Shown here: one piece after another, positions 9,901 to 21,173 of the stretch
Numbering within the stretch: the stretch's first letter is position 1
How the letters are laid out: each line of letters starts with the position of its first letter
Assembly: GCA_018971155.1 (NCBI GenBank)
Contig: JAGXBI010000002.1
Span: 1 to 36,241, forward strand
Direction of reading: 5' to 3'
DNA: 36,241 nucleotides
Origin: Burkholderiales bacterium
GTDB taxonomy: Bacteria; Pseudomonadota; Gammaproteobacteria; Burkholderiales; Burkholderiaceae
Notes under the pieces: model-generated
Databases searched by the model: none
Told to the model about the DNA's origin: nothing
What the model saw: only the letters and a program-made list of their open reading frames with translations
Program-made: the position numbers and the translations under genes

Positions 9901-10568
9901 TGCCCGGCGCCGGCAGGCGCCACCATGTAGCCGACGCCGCGCACGGTACGGATCCAGTCGCCGCCGAGTTTCTTGCGCAAGCCGTGAATGTAGACCTCGA
10001 CCGTATTGCTGCTCACTTCCTCGCCCCACCCATAGAGTTTTTCCTCGAGCTGACTTTTCGACAGCACCGCGCCGGGGCGCATCAACAACGCCTCGAGCAA
10101 TGCGTATTCGCGCGCCGAGAGCGGCACCGGCCGCTCGTCGAGGCTGACCGCGTGCGCCGCCGGGTCCAGCGTCAGCGCGCCATGACGGATCACCGGTTCA
10201 CTGCGCCCGGCGTGGCGGCGCAGCAGCGCCCGCATGCGCGCGGCCAGCTCGTCGAGCTCGAACGGCTTGACGAGATAGTCGTCGGCGCCGGCGTCCAGCC
10301 CCAGCACGCGCTCCTTGACCGCGTCGCGCGCGGTCACGACCAGCACTGGCAATGTCTTGCCCGTCGCGCGCAGCGTGCGCAACACGTCGATGCCGTCGCG
10401 CTTGGGCAGTCCAAGATCGAGCAGCACGCCATCGTAAGGCTGGAGGTCGACGGCATTGAGCGCCTGCTGCCCGTCGGCCACCCAATCGACCGTCCAGCCG
10501 TCCTGGCGCAAGCCCTTGCTCACCGCCTCGGCAATCATGCGATCGTCTTCCACCAGCAAAATCCGCAT
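9897..10568 (-). CDS. OmpR/PhoB-family response regulator, QseB/PmrA/TctD-like
   Basis: Start at MRILLVEDDRMIAEAVSKGLRQDGW; DGVLLDLGLPKRDG phospho-acceptor region; C-terminal winged helix ending TVEVYIHGLRKKLGGDWIRTVRGVGYMV; 4-nt overlap with the kinase. Confidence 0.95.
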   Translation of the reverse strand: MRILLVEDDRMIAEAVSKGLRQDGWTVDWVADGQQALNAVDLQPYDGVLLDLGLPKRDGIDVLRTLRATGKTLPVLVVTARDAVKERVLGLDAGADDYLVKPFELDELAARMRALLRRHAGRSEPVIRHGALTLDPAAHAVSLDERPVPLSAREYALLEALLMRPGAVLSKSQLEEKLYGWGEEVSSNTVEVYIHGLRKKLGGDWIRTVRGVGYMVAPAGAGQ

Positions 10569-10667
10569 CGCGCTTGCTCCCATTGCTTTATCGAATCGTC
10601 GGTTGCCGGCCATTTTATCTACAATGTCGGCTGCCCCAGTCAATCCATTCGATCCGCCGATTTGCCC

Positions 10668-12179
10668 ATGCGTTCCAAATTCCTGCTTGCCCCCTTGCTC
10701 TGCGCTGTCTGCGCCCTCGGTCTGATCGGCGCGCCGCAAAGCCAGGCCCACGGCAAGCAGGCACGCCATCATCCGCCTCACGCGCCCGCGCGGCGCACCG
10801 GACTGCCGCCGCAACTGGCCGGCCTGCTGGCCGCCTCGCGACTGCCGGCCACGCATGACAGTCTTTACGTGGCGCGCGTCGCCAACCCCGACAAGACACG
10901 CCGCGCGCCGCCCCGGCCGTTGCTGAGCCTGAACGCCGATTTGCCGCGCAACTCGGCCTCGACCATGAAGCTGATCACCACGGCTGCCTCCCTCGACCTG
11001 CTCGGTCCCGATTATCGGTGGCGCACGGCCACCTATACCGACGGCGTGATCGAGAACCGCGTCCTGCATGGCAATCTTTATGTGCGCGGCACGGGCGACC
11101 CCAAACTGGTGCCCGAAGAGATGGTCAAGCTGGTCGCCGACATCCGCGACGCCGGCATCGACCGGATCGACGGCGACCTGGTGCTCGATCGCAGCTATTA
11201 CGGCTCCGGCATCCGCGATGGCGGGCCGATTGACGACGAGGTGGACCGCCCCTATAACGTGTCGCCGGATCCCTTGCTTTACTCATTCAAGGCGCTGTCG
11301 TTCACTTTCAATGCCGACACGGCACAAGGCGTCGATATCAGCGTCCTGCCGCCGCTGTCGCCACTGACCATCGACAATGGCCTGACGGCCGTCGGCGGGC
11401 CCTGCGGCGATTGGCTCGGCCGCATCCACCCGCGACTCGAGACCGATGCGAGCGGCGCGCTGGTAGCGCATTTCTCCGGCGGCTACCCGGTGTCGTGCGG
11501 CACCCAGCAGTGGAATGTCGCCGCGCCCGACGCCAATCAGTTTTTCCTCGACGGATTCCGAGCGCTGTGGGCGGCCGCCGGCGGCCAGCTCGACGGCGGC
11601 GTGCGCGATGGCGTGGTACCGCCCGGCGCGCGCCTGGTCGCTTCGTATCGCGGCCAGACTCTGGCGCAGGCGATCTACGACATGAACAAGTTCAGCAATA
11701 ACGTGATGGCGCGCCAGATCTTCCTGACCCTCGGGGCGCGCGAGGAGAAGCCGCCCGCGACGCTCGACAAGGCGCGTGCGGCGGTGCGGGACTGGCTGGC
11801 GCAAGCCCATCTGTCGATGCCGGGCCTGGTGCTGGACAATGGCTCGGGCCTGTCGCGCTACGCACGTATTACCGCGGCCGACATGGGCCGGCTGCTCCAA
11901 TACGCGATCAATCGTCCGACCGGCCAGCAGTTCATGCAGAGCCTGCCGCTGGTGGGCGTCGACGGCACGATGCGCAATCGGCTCCGGGGCGACGGCGTAA
12001 GCGGCAATGCCTACGTCAAGACCGGCACGCTCGATGATGTGCGCGCCATCGCCGGCTACGTCGGCACGGCCGCCGGCAGCAGTTACGTAGTGGTGGGCAT
12101 CATCAACGATCCGCAGGCGCGCGACGGCATTGCACTGCTCAACGGACTGCTCGACTGGGTTTACCACCACGCACCGTAA
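10668..12179 (+). CDS. dacB: D-alanyl-D-alanine carboxypeptidase/endopeptidase, PBP4 family
   Basis: Signal peptide MRSKFLLAPLLCAVCALGLIGAPQSQA; active-site motifs SASTMKLITT (SxxK), NKFSNNVMAR (SxN), YVKTGTL (KTG). Confidence 0.93.
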   Translation: MRSKFLLAPLLCAVCALGLIGAPQSQAHGKQARHHPPHAPARRTGLPPQLAGLLAASRLPATHDSLYVARVANPDKTRRAPPRPLLSLNADLPRNSASTMKLITTAASLDLLGPDYRWRTATYTDGVIENRVLHGNLYVRGTGDPKLVPEEMVKLVADIRDAGIDRIDGDLVLDRSYYGSGIRDGGPIDDEVDRPYNVSPDPLLYSFKALSFTFNADTAQGVDISVLPPLSPLTIDNGLTAVGGPCGDWLGRIHPRLETDASGALVAHFSGGYPVSCGTQQWNVAAPDANQFFLDGFRALWAAAGGQLDGGVRDGVVPPGARLVASYRGQTLAQAIYDMNKFSNNVMARQIFLTLGAREEKPPATLDKARAAVRDWLAQAHLSMPGLVLDNGSGLSRYARITAADMGRLLQYAINRPTGQQFMQSLPLVGVDGTMRNRLRGDGVSGNAYVKTGTLDDVRAIAGYVGTAAGSSYVVVGIINDPQARDGIALLNGLLDWVYHHAP

Positions 12180-12309
12180 TACGCCGGCGCGAGCGGCGAA
12201 ATTTCGAGGCATTACTCTACATGCCACAGCGCGCGCGCTCGGCTGCGCATGCCATCATGCGAGCAAACCGACAATACCGAGCGGCACAACCAGCCGCCAG
12301 GAGACGCGC

Positions 12310-13164
12310 GTGCATTTCGACCCCGAACTCATTTTGCTGGCCCTCGCGCCGGTATTCCTGCTGTGCATCGGCTGGGAGGCGTGGTATTGGCGACGCCGCC
12401 GGCAGCCCATCTACTCGTTGACCGACACTGTCAGTAACGCAGCGCTGGCGCTGATGCATCAGGGTGCCGACAAGCTGGCCTGGCTCTTCGTGATTCCGCT
12501 CTATGCCTGGATCTACACGCACTACCGGATCTTCACGATGCGCCCGGGCTGGATCGAATTCCTGCTGCTGTTCCTGGTGCAGGACCTGCTGTACTACGCA
12601 TTCCACCGAGCCAGCCACCGCGTGCGCTGGCTGTGGGCCGCGCATGTGGTGCATCATTCGTCGACTCGCCTGAATCTCTCGACCGCGTTCCGTCAGAGCC
12701 TGATGTATCCGGTGGCCGGCATGTGGCTGTTCTGGGCGCCAATGGCGCTGCTGGGTTTTCCACCGCAGCAGATCGTCGCCATCGTGCTGTTGAATCTGGC
12801 ATTTCAGTTTTTCGTGCACACCCAGGCCATCCCCCGGCTTGGCTGGCTGGAATATGTGTTCAACACGCCGTCGATCCATCGTGTGCATCATGCACGCAAT
12901 CCACGCTACATCGACCGCAATTACGCCGGTGTGCTGGTGATCTGGGATCGTCTGTTCGGCTCGTTCGTGCCAGAGAACGATGCCGACCCGTGCGAGTACG
13001 GCATCGTCGAGCAAATTCATTCGCACAACCCGGTGACGCTCACGTTCCACGAATGGCGCGCTATGCTACGGGATTTTCTATTGTTGCCGGGTTGGAAAAA
13101 TAAATGGATGGCGGTGTTCGGGCCGCCCGAGTGGCGCCACCGGCGCGCCGACCTGCCTGCGTGA
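12310..13164 (+). CDS. Sterol desaturase/fatty acid hydroxylase superfamily membrane protein
   Basis: GTG start VHFDPELILLALAP; histidine clusters HRASHRVRWLWAAHVVHHSS and HRVHHARNPRYIDRNYAGVLVIWDRLFGSF. Confidence 0.92.
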   Translation: MHFDPELILLALAPVFLLCIGWEAWYWRRRRQPIYSLTDTVSNAALALMHQGADKLAWLFVIPLYAWIYTHYRIFTMRPGWIEFLLLFLVQDLLYYAFHRASHRVRWLWAAHVVHHSSTRLNLSTAFRQSLMYPVAGMWLFWAPMALLGFPPQQIVAIVLLNLAFQFFVHTQAIPRLGWLEYVFNTPSIHRVHHARNPRYIDRNYAGVLVIWDRLFGSFVPENDADPCEYGIVEQIHSHNPVTLTFHEWRAMLRDFLLLPGWKNKWMAVFGPPEWRHRRADLPA

Positions 13165-14681
13165 CACACGGGGAGAATGGCTTGGAATACGGGGAATATG
13201 TCCGCTACGACGGACTCGGGCTGGCCGATCTGGTGCGCCGGCGCGAGGTCAGTGCGGCCGAACTGCTGGAAGCGGCGCTGGCGCGCGCTGCAGCGGTCAA
13301 TCCGGCTCTCAATGCAATCGTGATTCCGATGACCGAGATTGCCCGGCAAAGGGCCGGCGAAGCGTTGCATGGCCCATTTGCCGGCGTGCCCTTTTTGCTC
13401 AAGGATCTGTTGCAGGATTATGCCGGCGCGCCAAGCACCTCCGGCAGCCGCGCCTTCAAGGACGCCGGTTACCGGCCGGCGGTGCACGCCGAAATCGTCA
13501 GGCGCTGGCTGAACGCGGGGGTAGTGATATTCGGTCGCACCAATTCGCCCGAATTCGGCAGCAAGGCGGTCACCGAACCGCTGGCCTGGGGCCCGACGCA
13601 CAACCCCTGGAACCTCGCGCACGTCTCGGGGGGTTCGTCGGGCGGATCGGCCAGCGCGGTCGCCGCCGGCATCGTGCCGATTGCCGGCGCCAGCGACGGC
13701 GGCGGTTCGATCCGTATTCCCGCCTCTTATTGCGGCCTGTTTGGCTTCAAGCCCGGGCGCGGACGCACGCCATGGGGTCCCGACCTGGGCGAACAGATGC
13801 ACGGAGCGGCAATGACGCACGTGCTCACGCGTTCGGTGCGCGACAGCGCCGCCATGCTGGATGCGACCCATGGCCCCGAACCGGCCTCGCTGTATGTGCT
13901 GGCACCCCCGGCGGGGTCGTATCTGGCCGAGGTGTCGCGCGAGCCCGAACCGCTGCGCATCGCCTTCATGACGCGCTCGCCGATCGACACACCGCTGCAT
14001 CCCGAGGCAGTCGCCGCAGTGGAACGCACCGCCAGCCTGCTCGACTCGCTGGGACATCACGTCGAGCCCGCCGCGCCGGCGATCGACGGACACCAGTTGG
14101 CGCGCGATTTCATGACGATCTGGTTCGCCACCACCGCCCATGTGCTTGGCCAGGCGCAGGCCCTTCTCGGGTGCGGCCGTCGGGGCTTCGAGCCAGACAC
14201 GCTGTCGCTCGCGGCAATGGGCCGCGCCACGCGCGCCGATGAGTATTACGGTGCTTACGAACGCGTCAATCGTGTGGCTCGGCAGTTGGGCGAATTCCAC
14301 CAGCGCTTCGATCTGCTCTTGACGCCTACCGTGGCCCACCCGCCGCCGCAAATCGGCGAGGTAACCACACCGGCCTGGCGGGGTGCGGCGCTGCGTCTGT
14401 TGACGGCGCTGGGGCAGGCTCGTCCGGTGTTGCGATCGGGGGTAGTACACGACATCGCGCTGCGCAATCTGCGCTGGGTGCCATTTACCCAACTGGCCAA
14501 CATGACAGGTGTGCCCGCGATGTCGATGCCATTGCATTGGACTGCAAACGGACTGCCGATGGGCGTGCAATTCATCGCGCCGACCGGCGGCGAGAGCATG
14601 CTGTTTCGCCTCGCCGGACAATTGGAACAGGCCCGGCCATGGTTCGACCGCCTGCCGGAGGTGGCGAGCTCAGTCGGCTGA
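13161..14681 (+). CDS. Amidase-signature family protein (start ambiguous: GTG 13161 or TTG 13182)
   Basis: PFLLKDLLQDYAG catalytic Lys region; GGSSGGSASAVAAGIVPIAGASDGGGSIRIPASYCGLFGFKPGRGR amidase signature. Confidence 0.94.
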   Translation: MTHGENGLEYGEYVRYDGLGLADLVRRREVSAAELLEAALARAAAVNPALNAIVIPMTEIARQRAGEALHGPFAGVPFLLKDLLQDYAGAPSTSGSRAFKDAGYRPAVHAEIVRRWLNAGVVIFGRTNSPEFGSKAVTEPLAWGPTHNPWNLAHVSGGSSGGSASAVAAGIVPIAGASDGGGSIRIPASYCGLFGFKPGRGRTPWGPDLGEQMHGAAMTHVLTRSVRDSAAMLDATHGPEPASLYVLAPPAGSYLAEVSREPEPLRIAFMTRSPIDTPLHPEAVAAVERTASLLDSLGHHVEPAAPAIDGHQLARDFMTIWFATTAHVLGQAQALLGCGRRGFEPDTLSLAAMGRATRADEYYGAYERVNRVARQLGEFHQRFDLLLTPTVAHPPPQIGEVTTPAWRGAALRLLTALGQARPVLRSGVVHDIALRNLRWVPFTQLANMTGVPAMSMPLHWTANGLPMGVQFIAPTGGESMLFRLAGQLEQARPWFDRLPEVASSVG

Positions 14682-15671
14682 GAAAGCCGCGGCCGCGCGC
14701 TGCAGGCGATCGTCGACCGCCGCCCACTCGGGGCGCGCCGGCAGGCGCTCGAACAGGATGTGGGACACGCCGGCCGCATCGAGCTGCCGCAGCAGCGCGT
14801 AGAGGGTACTGGCCAGCGCAGCCGGCTCGCCCGGCAATTGCACGGCAAGAATGTCGTCGCCGCGCACGGTTGCCAGTGTCGCCTCGAAGGCCGCGACTGC
14901 AACGCGCTCGCCAGGGCGGCGCACCGACAGCGCCGCCGGCAAGGCGGACGCGTCGAACAGAAACAGCGGCGTGCGCGGCGCGTAATGCGCCTTCAGGGTG
15001 CCGGAGGCGCGCGGCGCGTCGCTGTCGGTCAGCGGCATGCGGGGCGCCTCGCCAATGACCGCGGCGATCTGCTCTGGGGTGATGTGTCCCGGGCGCAGCA
15101 GTGCAGGGAATCCGCGCGACAGATCGAGAATGGTCGATTCGATGCCGACCGGCGTGGCGCCGCCGTCGAGCACGTGCACCTTGACGCCGGGCAGGCCATC
15201 GAACTCATCGCGCACATGCTGCGCGGTGGTCGGGCTGACGCGCCCGAAGCGATTGGCCGATGGCGCCGCCACACCGCCGCGGCCCTGTTTGAATGCCCGT
15301 AGCAGGGCCTGCGCGACCGGATGGGACGGGCAACGCAAACCCACTGAGTCCTGCCCACCGCTGACCGCCGGGTGGATATGCGGCGCGCGCTTGAGGATCA
15401 ACGTCAGCGGGCCGGGCCAGAACGCATCGATCAGCGCCCGTGCGGCCGGCCCGATGGCGTCGCTCCAGTAGCCCGGGTCCGCGCCGGGCGCCAGATGCAC
15501 GATCACAGGGTGATCGGCGGGCCGCCCTTTGGCCGCATATATCGCGGCGACCGCCTGCGGATTCTCGGCGTCGCCGCCCAGGCCGTAAACCGTCTCGGTG
15601 GGAAACGCGACGAGTTCGCCCGCTTCCAGCAGATCGGCAGCCTGGCGAATGTCGTCCGGAGTCGGCATCAT
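14670..15671 (-). CDS. L-threonylcarbamoyladenylate synthase, Sua5/YwlC type
   Basis: GELVAFPTETVYGLGGDAENPQAVAAIYAAKGRPADHPVIVHL; SANRFGRVSPTTAQHV; C-terminal Sua5 domain APGTLK-like (RASGTLKAHYAPRTPLFLF). Confidence 0.95.
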   Translation of the reverse strand: MMPTPDDIRQAADLLEAGELVAFPTETVYGLGGDAENPQAVAAIYAAKGRPADHPVIVHLAPGADPGYWSDAIGPAARALIDAFWPGPLTLILKRAPHIHPAVSGGQDSVGLRCPSHPVAQALLRAFKQGRGGVAAPSANRFGRVSPTTAQHVRDEFDGLPGVKVHVLDGGATPVGIESTILDLSRGFPALLRPGHITPEQIAAVIGEAPRMPLTDSDAPRASGTLKAHYAPRTPLFLFDASALPAALSVRRPGERVAVAAFEATLATVRGDDILAVQLPGEPAALASTLYALLRQLDAAGVSHILFERLPARPEWAAVDDRLQRAAAAFSAD

Positions 15672-15684
15672 GAGGGGGCGGCGC

Positions 15685-16860
15685 TCACGCATCCAGGGGT
15701 ATGCACAGCAAGCGGGCAGCGTCGCGTGCGGCCTCGCATGCTTCGTCGAGCGTGCTCGCGGCAAAGGTAACGTGGCCCATCTTGCGGCCCGGCCGCGCCT
15801 CCTCCTTGCCGTACAGATGCAGCCGCGCCGAGGGCAGCGCCGTCACTTCGTGCCAGCGCGGGGTGATCGGGCTGCCCTGCGCGAACCACACATCGCCCAG
15901 CACATTGAGCATTACCGCCGGTGAATGCTGGCGCGTGTCGCCCAGCGGCAGTCGCGTCATGGCTCGCACTTGCTGCTCGAACTGACTGGCGGCGCATGCG
16001 TCGATGGTGTAGTGCCCGCTGTTGTGCGGGCGCGGCGCCATTTCGTTGGCCACCAGCGAGCCGTCGCGCAGCACGAAAAACTCGACGCACAGCACGCCGA
16101 CGTAATCCATGCGGGCGGCGATCGCCTGCGCGGCATCGCGCGCGGCCTTCTGCACGATCTCGCTCGCGTCGGGCGCCGGCACCGTGGTAGTGGCCAGAAT
16201 GCCGTTGGCATGGACGTTCTGCGCAAGCGGGTATATGGCCACCGCGCCGTCGACGCCACGCGCGATCAGCACCGATACCTCGAACGCCAGCGCCAGCCGC
16301 TTTTCGAGCACGCATGCCACGCCGTTCATCGCCGCATGCGCGGCGCGCACGTCGGCCGCGCTCTCGACGCGCACCTGCCCCTTGCCGTCATAGCCCAGGC
16401 GTGCCGTCTTGAGAATACCGGGCAGCACGCCGGCGAGCGCCGCGTCGTCGAGCGCGGCCAGCGCCTGATCCGATTCGATCACCAGATGAGGCGCGACCGG
16501 CACGCCGCACCCGGCGATAAAACGCTTTTCGGCAATGCGGTCCTGCGCGATGGCCACGCAACGGCCGGCCGGGCTGACGTTGGCCTGGCGCGCCAGGAAA
16601 TCGAGCGCCTGGGCCGGCACGTTTTCGAATTCGGTCGAGACGGCCTCGCACAGCGCCGCCAGCTCGGCCAGCGCCGCTTCATCGAGATACGGCGCGCACA
16701 GATGGCGATCGGCCACGGCGCTGGCCGGGCAGCGCGGATCGGGGTCGAGCACGCAGACCTTGTATCCCATGGACTGCGCCGCGAAGCAGAACATGCGCCC
16801 TAATTGGCCGCCGCCCAACATGCCGAGCCAGGCACCCGGAAGAATCGGTTCAGGTTTCAT
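15685..16860 (-). CDS. purK: 5-(carboxyamino)imidazole ribonucleotide synthase
   Basis: [39 protein letters not shown]-grasp motifs; [29 protein letters not shown]. Confidence 0.97.
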   Translation of the reverse strand: MKPEPILPGAWLGMLGGGQLGRMFCFAAQSMGYKVCVLDPDPRCPASAVADRHLCAPYLDEAALAELAALCEAVSTEFENVPAQALDFLARQANVSPAGRCVAIAQDRIAEKRFIAGCGVPVAPHLVIESDQALAALDDAALAGVLPGILKTARLGYDGKGQVRVESAADVRAAHAAMNGVACVLEKRLALAFEVSVLIARGVDGAVAIYPLAQNVHANGILATTTVPAPDASEIVQKAARDAAQAIAARMDYVGVLCVEFFVLRDGSLVANEMAPRPHNSGHYTIDACAASQFEQQVRAMTRLPLGDTRQHSPAVMLNVLGDVWFAQGSPITPRWHEVTALPSARLHLYGKEEARPGRKMGHVTFAASTLDEACEAARDAARLLCIPLDA

Positions 16861-16916
16861 CGTTTTTACGTGTGGGGTCGCCGCCTCCCGCGAGGCGGAC
16901 GGTCAAACCGCCAACC

Positions 16917-17450
16917 TCAGGGCTGCGGCAACTGCATGCCGCGCGCCGCTTCGGTCTGGCGCGCGCGAAACTGTTCCAGGCGTTCGGCCAGATCGGCGTC
17001 ACCGGCGGCCAGCAAGGCGATCGCGCACAGCGCCGCATTGGCCGCGCCAGCCTCGCCGATGGCGAAGGTCGCCACCGGAATGCCTTTGGGCATTTGCACG
17101 ATCGACAGCAGCGAGTCTTCGCCGCGCAGGTATTTGCTCGGCACCGGTACACCCAGCACCGGCACGATCGTCTTGGCCGCGAGCATGCCCGGCAGGTGCG
17201 CGGCGCCGCCCGCGCCGGCGATGATCGCACGCAGGCCGCGCGAGCGCGCCTGCTCGGCGTAACGGTACATGTCGTCGGGCATGCGGTGCGCCGAGACGAC
17301 GCGCGCCTCGAACGGTATGCCGAATTCGCGCAGAATCGCGGCGGCGTGTTGCATTACGTCCCAGTCGGAACTGGAGCCCATCACGACGCCGACCAGCGGC
17401 GCCTGGGCAGACTGGGCAGCGGGCGCGGCGGCCTGTTCGGTAGCAGTCAT
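16917..17450 (-). CDS. purE: 5-(carboxyamino)imidazole ribonucleotide mutase
   Basis: [61 protein letters not shown]. Confidence 0.97.
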   Translation of the reverse strand: MTATEQAAAPAAQSAQAPLVGVVMGSSSDWDVMQHAAAILREFGIPFEARVVSAHRMPDDMYRYAEQARSRGLRAIIAGAGGAAHLPGMLAAKTIVPVLGVPVPSKYLRGEDSLLSIVQMPKGIPVATFAIGEAGAANAALCAIALLAAGDADLAERLEQFRARQTEAARGMQLPQP

Positions 17451-17464
17451 GTCGGCGCCACCCA

Positions 17465-18385
17465 TTACTTCAAGGCCTGGCCGGTCAGGCGCTCCAGCGC
17501 CTCGCGGTATTTGGCGGCGGTCTTCTCGATCACCTCGGCCGGCAACCTGGGCGCGGGCGGCTCCTTTTTCCACGGCTGGGTTTCCAGCCAGTCGCGCACG
17601 AACTGCTTGTCGAACGACGGCGGGTTGCTGCCGACCAGGTAGGAGTCGGCCGGCCAGAAGCGCGACGAATCGGCGGTCAGGATCTCATCCATCAGATACA
17701 GCTCGCCCTGGTCGTCCAGACCGAACTCGAACTTGGTGTCGGCAATCAGGATGCCGCGCGTGGCCGCGTATTCGGCCGCCTCGCGATACAGGCGAATGCT
17801 GATGTCGCGAATGCGCTCGGCCAGCGCCTGGCCGATGCGCCGCTGCATTTCGTCGAACGTGATGTTCTCGTCGTGATGCCCCATCTCGGCCTTGGCCGCC
17901 GGGGTGAAGATCGGCTCCGGCAGACGCTGGGCATTTTGCAGGCCGGCCGGCAGCTTGACGCCGCACACCGCGCCGCTGGCCTGATAGTCCTTCCAGCCGC
18001 TGCCCGCCAGATAGCCGCGCACCACCGCCTCGACCAGAATCGGCTTGAGCCGCTTGACGACCATCGCCCGCCCGTCGACCTGGGCGGCTTCGTCAGCCGT
18101 GACCACGCTGCGCGGCGCGATGCCCGTCAAGTGATTGGGCACGATGTGCCCAAGCCTGTCGAACCAGAACTCGGCCATCTGGTTGAGCACCCGCCCCTTG
18201 CCGGGAATCGGCTCGCCCATCACGACGTCGAACGCCGACAACCGGTCGGTGGTGACGATCAGCAATTTGTCGTCGCCCACGGCGTAGTTGTCGCGAACCT
18301 TGCCGCGCGAGAGCAGCGGCAGGCTGGTGAGATGGGATTCGTAGAGGGCTGGGATGGCGTTGGCAGTCACGGCGGGCTCGTTCAA
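17465..18385 (-). CDS. purC: Phosphoribosylaminoimidazole-succinocarboxamide synthase
   Basis: [77 protein letters not shown]. Confidence 0.97.
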   Translation of the reverse strand: MNEPAVTANAIPALYESHLTSLPLLSRGKVRDNYAVGDDKLLIVTTDRLSAFDVVMGEPIPGKGRVLNQMAEFWFDRLGHIVPNHLTGIAPRSVVTADEAAQVDGRAMVVKRLKPILVEAVVRGYLAGSGWKDYQASGAVCGVKLPAGLQNAQRLPEPIFTPAAKAEMGHHDENITFDEMQRRIGQALAERIRDISIRLYREAAEYAATRGILIADTKFEFGLDDQGELYLMDEILTADSSRFWPADSYLVGSNPPSFDKQFVRDWLETQPWKKEPPAPRLPAEVIEKTAAKYREALERLTGQALK

Positions 18386-18459
18386 GAGGGAGCAAAGAGC
18401 GAATTATACTCGTCAGCCGCAAAAATGACGGCCGCGCCGGGACGGCGGCGCCGACGAAA

Positions 18460-18492
18460 AATCCCTCGCGGGCTGTCTGCCCGGGAGGGATT
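18460..18492 (-). terminator. Rho-independent terminator of fba
   Basis: AATCCCTCgCGGGC-tgtct-GCCCGgGAGGGATT stem-loop, followed by TTT on the minus strand; lies 3' of the fba stop. Confidence 0.75.
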
Positions 18493-18541
18493 CCCGTGCA
18501 TGGCCGGGCACGGTGCCCGGCCGCGATTTGCCGTTATCGGC

Positions 18542-19606
18542 TTACTGGACGATCTGCGCGAGTTCGCCCTTGGTGTAGCGCTCGGCCATTTTTTCGAGCG
18601 CCACCGGTTTGATCCGGGCGCCCTGCCCTTCGCAGCCGAAGGCCAGATAGCGCGCCTTGCAGATTTGCTTGGCGGCTTCGCGGGCCGGCTTCAGATAGTC
18701 GCGCGGATCGAACTTGCCCGGATTCTCGAACATGAAGCGGCGCACCGCACCGGTCATCGCCAGGCGGATGTCGGTGTCGATGTTGACCTTGCGCACGCCA
18801 TGCTTGATGCCTTCCTGGATTTCCTCGACCGGCACCCCGTAGGTTTCCTTCATGTCGCCGCCGAACTGACGAATCTCGGCCAGCAGCTCCTGCGGCACCG
18901 ACGACGAGCCGTGCATCACCAGATGGGTATTCGGGATGCGGCGATGGATTTCCTTGATACGCTCGATGGCGAGAATATCGCCCGTCGGCTTGCGGCTGAA
19001 CTTGTAGGCGCCGTGCGAGGTACCGATGGCGATGGCCAGCGCGTCGCATTGTGTCTGCTTGACGAAGTCGGCGGCCTGGTCGGGGTCGGTCAGCAACTGC
19101 TCGCGGGTCATCGTGCCCTCGGCGCCGTGCCCGTCTTCCTTGTCGCCCTTCATGGTTTCGAGCGAGCCCAGCACGCCCAGCTCGGCCTCGACCGTCACGC
19201 CGATCGCGTGCGAGAACGCCACCACCTGGCGCGACACCTCGACGTTGTATTCATACGTGGCAACCGATTTGCCGTCGGCCTGCAGCGAGCCGTCCATCAT
19301 CACGCTGGTAAAGCCGCTGCGGATCGCCGCCATGCATACCGCCGGCGACTGGCCATGATCCTGGTGCATCACGACAGGCACGTGCGGATAGGCTTCGACC
19401 GCCGCGTCGATCAAATGACGCAAAAACGCCTCGCCGGCATATTTTCGGGCTCCGGCCGAGGCCTGCATGATGACCGGCGCGCCGACTTCATCGGCTGCGG
19501 CCATGATGGCCTGTACCTGCTCGAGGTTATTGACGTTGAAGGCCGGCAAGCCGTAGCTGTGCTCGGCGGCGTGGTCAAGCAGTTGCCGCATGGATACGAG
19601 AGGCAT
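18542..19606 (-). CDS. fba: Fructose-1,6-bisphosphate aldolase, class II
   Basis: [81 protein letters not shown]. Confidence 0.97.
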   Translation of the reverse strand: MPLVSMRQLLDHAAEHSYGLPAFNVNNLEQVQAIMAAADEVGAPVIMQASAGARKYAGEAFLRHLIDAAVEAYPHVPVVMHQDHGQSPAVCMAAIRSGFTSVMMDGSLQADGKSVATYEYNVEVSRQVVAFSHAIGVTVEAELGVLGSLETMKGDKEDGHGAEGTMTREQLLTDPDQAADFVKQTQCDALAIAIGTSHGAYKFSRKPTGDILAIERIKEIHRRIPNTHLVMHGSSSVPQELLAEIRQFGGDMKETYGVPVEEIQEGIKHGVRKVNIDTDIRLAMTGAVRRFMFENPGKFDPRDYLKPAREAAKQICKARYLAFGCEGQGARIKPVALEKMAERYTKGELAQIVQ

Positions 19607-19668
19607 GGTTATCTCCTTGATACAAATAAATTCAGTGCGAATCGGCCAATGGCGCCCGTGCGCGCGTG

Positions 19669-21117
19669 TCAGACTCGCCCGACCTGGACGATTTTCAGGG
19701 TATTGCTGCCGCCCGGCTGCCCCATCGGCTCACCCACGGTGAGCACGATGGTATCGCCGCGCCGCACGATGCCGTGCTCGAGCAGCAATTGCTCGGCCTG
19801 CTTGAGTGCGACGTCGCGATCGAGGCTGGCGTCGGCATGCAGCGGCCGGACGTTGCGGTACAGCGCCATCTTGCGTTCGCTGGCGACCTGGGGCGTGAGC
19901 GCGAAGACCGGTACGTGGATCTTGTGACGGCTCATCCACAGCGCGGTAGCACCGGACTCCGTGAGCGCCACGATCGCCTTGGCACGCAGATGATGGGCGG
20001 TGAACAAGGCCCCTGCCGCGATCGATTGGTCGATGCGGGTAAAGGTCTGGTCCATGAAATCATGGTCGAGTTCCACATGCTCCGATTTTTCGGCTTCCAG
20101 GCAGACCGCGGCCATGGTCTCGACGGTTTCGATCGGATACTTGCCCGCGGCGGTTTCGGCGGAAGTCATGACCGCATCGGTACCGTCGAGCACCGCGTTG
20201 GCGACGTCGGACACCTCGGCACGCGTGGGCACCGGATTATGGATCATCGACTCCATCATCTGGGTCGCCGTGATGACCACCTTGTTGGCCTCCCGCGCCA
20301 TGCGGATCATGCGCTTTTGCAGCGCCGGCACCGCGGCGTTGCCGACTTCGATGGCCAGATCGCCGCGCGCGACCATGATGCCGTCGGACGCGCCGAGAAT
20401 TTCCGCCAGCGCCGGAATCGCCTCGGCGCGCTCGATCTTGGCGATCATGTGCGGCCGGATGCCATGCGGCGCGCCAGCGATATTGGCCAATTGCCGCGCC
20501 ATCTCCATGTCGGTGGCGCTTTTCGGAAACGACACCGCGACGAAATCGGCCTGCAGGGCCATCGCCGTCTTGATGTCTTCCATATCCTTGGCCGTCAGCG
20601 CCGGCGCGGTCAGCCCGCCGCCCTGGCGATTGATGCCCTTGTTGTTCGAGAGCTCGCCGCCCACCTTGACGGTGGTGAAGATCTGACTGCCCATGACGCG
20701 GTCGACCACCAGTTCGATCAGGCCGTCGTTGAGCAGCAGCTTGTCGCCCGGTCTGACATCGCGCGGCAAATCGACGTAGTCGAGCCCGACCCGTTCCTGA
20801 TTGCCGAGCTCGCAGGTTGCGTCGAGAATGAAGCCGGCGCCGGCCGCGAGCACGACCTTGCCTTGCTCGAACTTGCCGACACGGATCTTCGGCCCTTGCA
20901 GGTCGGCCATGATCGCCACTTCGCGCCCGGCCCGCCGAGCCGCTTCGCGCACCGCCGCGGCCCGATCGATGTGGTCCTGCGCCGTGCCGTGCGAGAAGTT
21001 CAGCCGCACCACGTCGACCCCGGCGGCGATCATGCGCTCGAGCACCTCCGGCGCACTGGAGGCCGGGCCGATGGTGGCAACGATCTTGGTGGCACGCTTC
21101 AATACGTCAACATCCAT
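19669..21117 (-). CDS. pyk: Pyruvate kinase
   Basis: [96 protein letters not shown]. Confidence 0.97.
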   Translation of the reverse strand: MDVDVLKRATKIVATIGPASSAPEVLERMIAAGVDVVRLNFSHGTAQDHIDRAAAVREAARRAGREVAIMADLQGPKIRVGKFEQGKVVLAAGAGFILDATCELGNQERVGLDYVDLPRDVRPGDKLLLNDGLIELVVDRVMGSQIFTTVKVGGELSNNKGINRQGGGLTAPALTAKDMEDIKTAMALQADFVAVSFPKSATDMEMARQLANIAGAPHGIRPHMIAKIERAEAIPALAEILGASDGIMVARGDLAIEVGNAAVPALQKRMIRMAREANKVVITATQMMESMIHNPVPTRAEVSDVANAVLDGTDAVMTSAETAAGKYPIETVETMAAVCLEAEKSEHVELDHDFMDQTFTRIDQSIAAGALFTAHHLRAKAIVALTESGATALWMSRHKIHVPVFALTPQVASERKMALYRNVRPLHADASLDRDVALKQAEQLLLEHGIVRRGDTIVLTVGEPMGQPGGSNTLKIVQVGRV

Positions 21118-21148
21118 CTTGTCGTCCTCATGGTGCACTGCGGGAAAC

Positions 21149-21163
21149 CGGCGCGAAGCGCCG
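21149..21163. other. Short stem-loop in the pgk-pyk intergenic region
   Basis: CGGCGC-gaa-GCGCCG. Confidence 0.4.
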
Positions 21164-21173
21164 ACACGAGCGC

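Noticed and set aside
13017-14621. 534-aa minus-strand ORF opposite the amidase
   Set aside because: Shadow ORF; the amidase signature on the plus strand is decisive.
17873-19927. 684-aa plus-strand ORF opposite purC/fba
   Set aside because: Shadow ORF spanning two convincing genes and their intergenic terminator.
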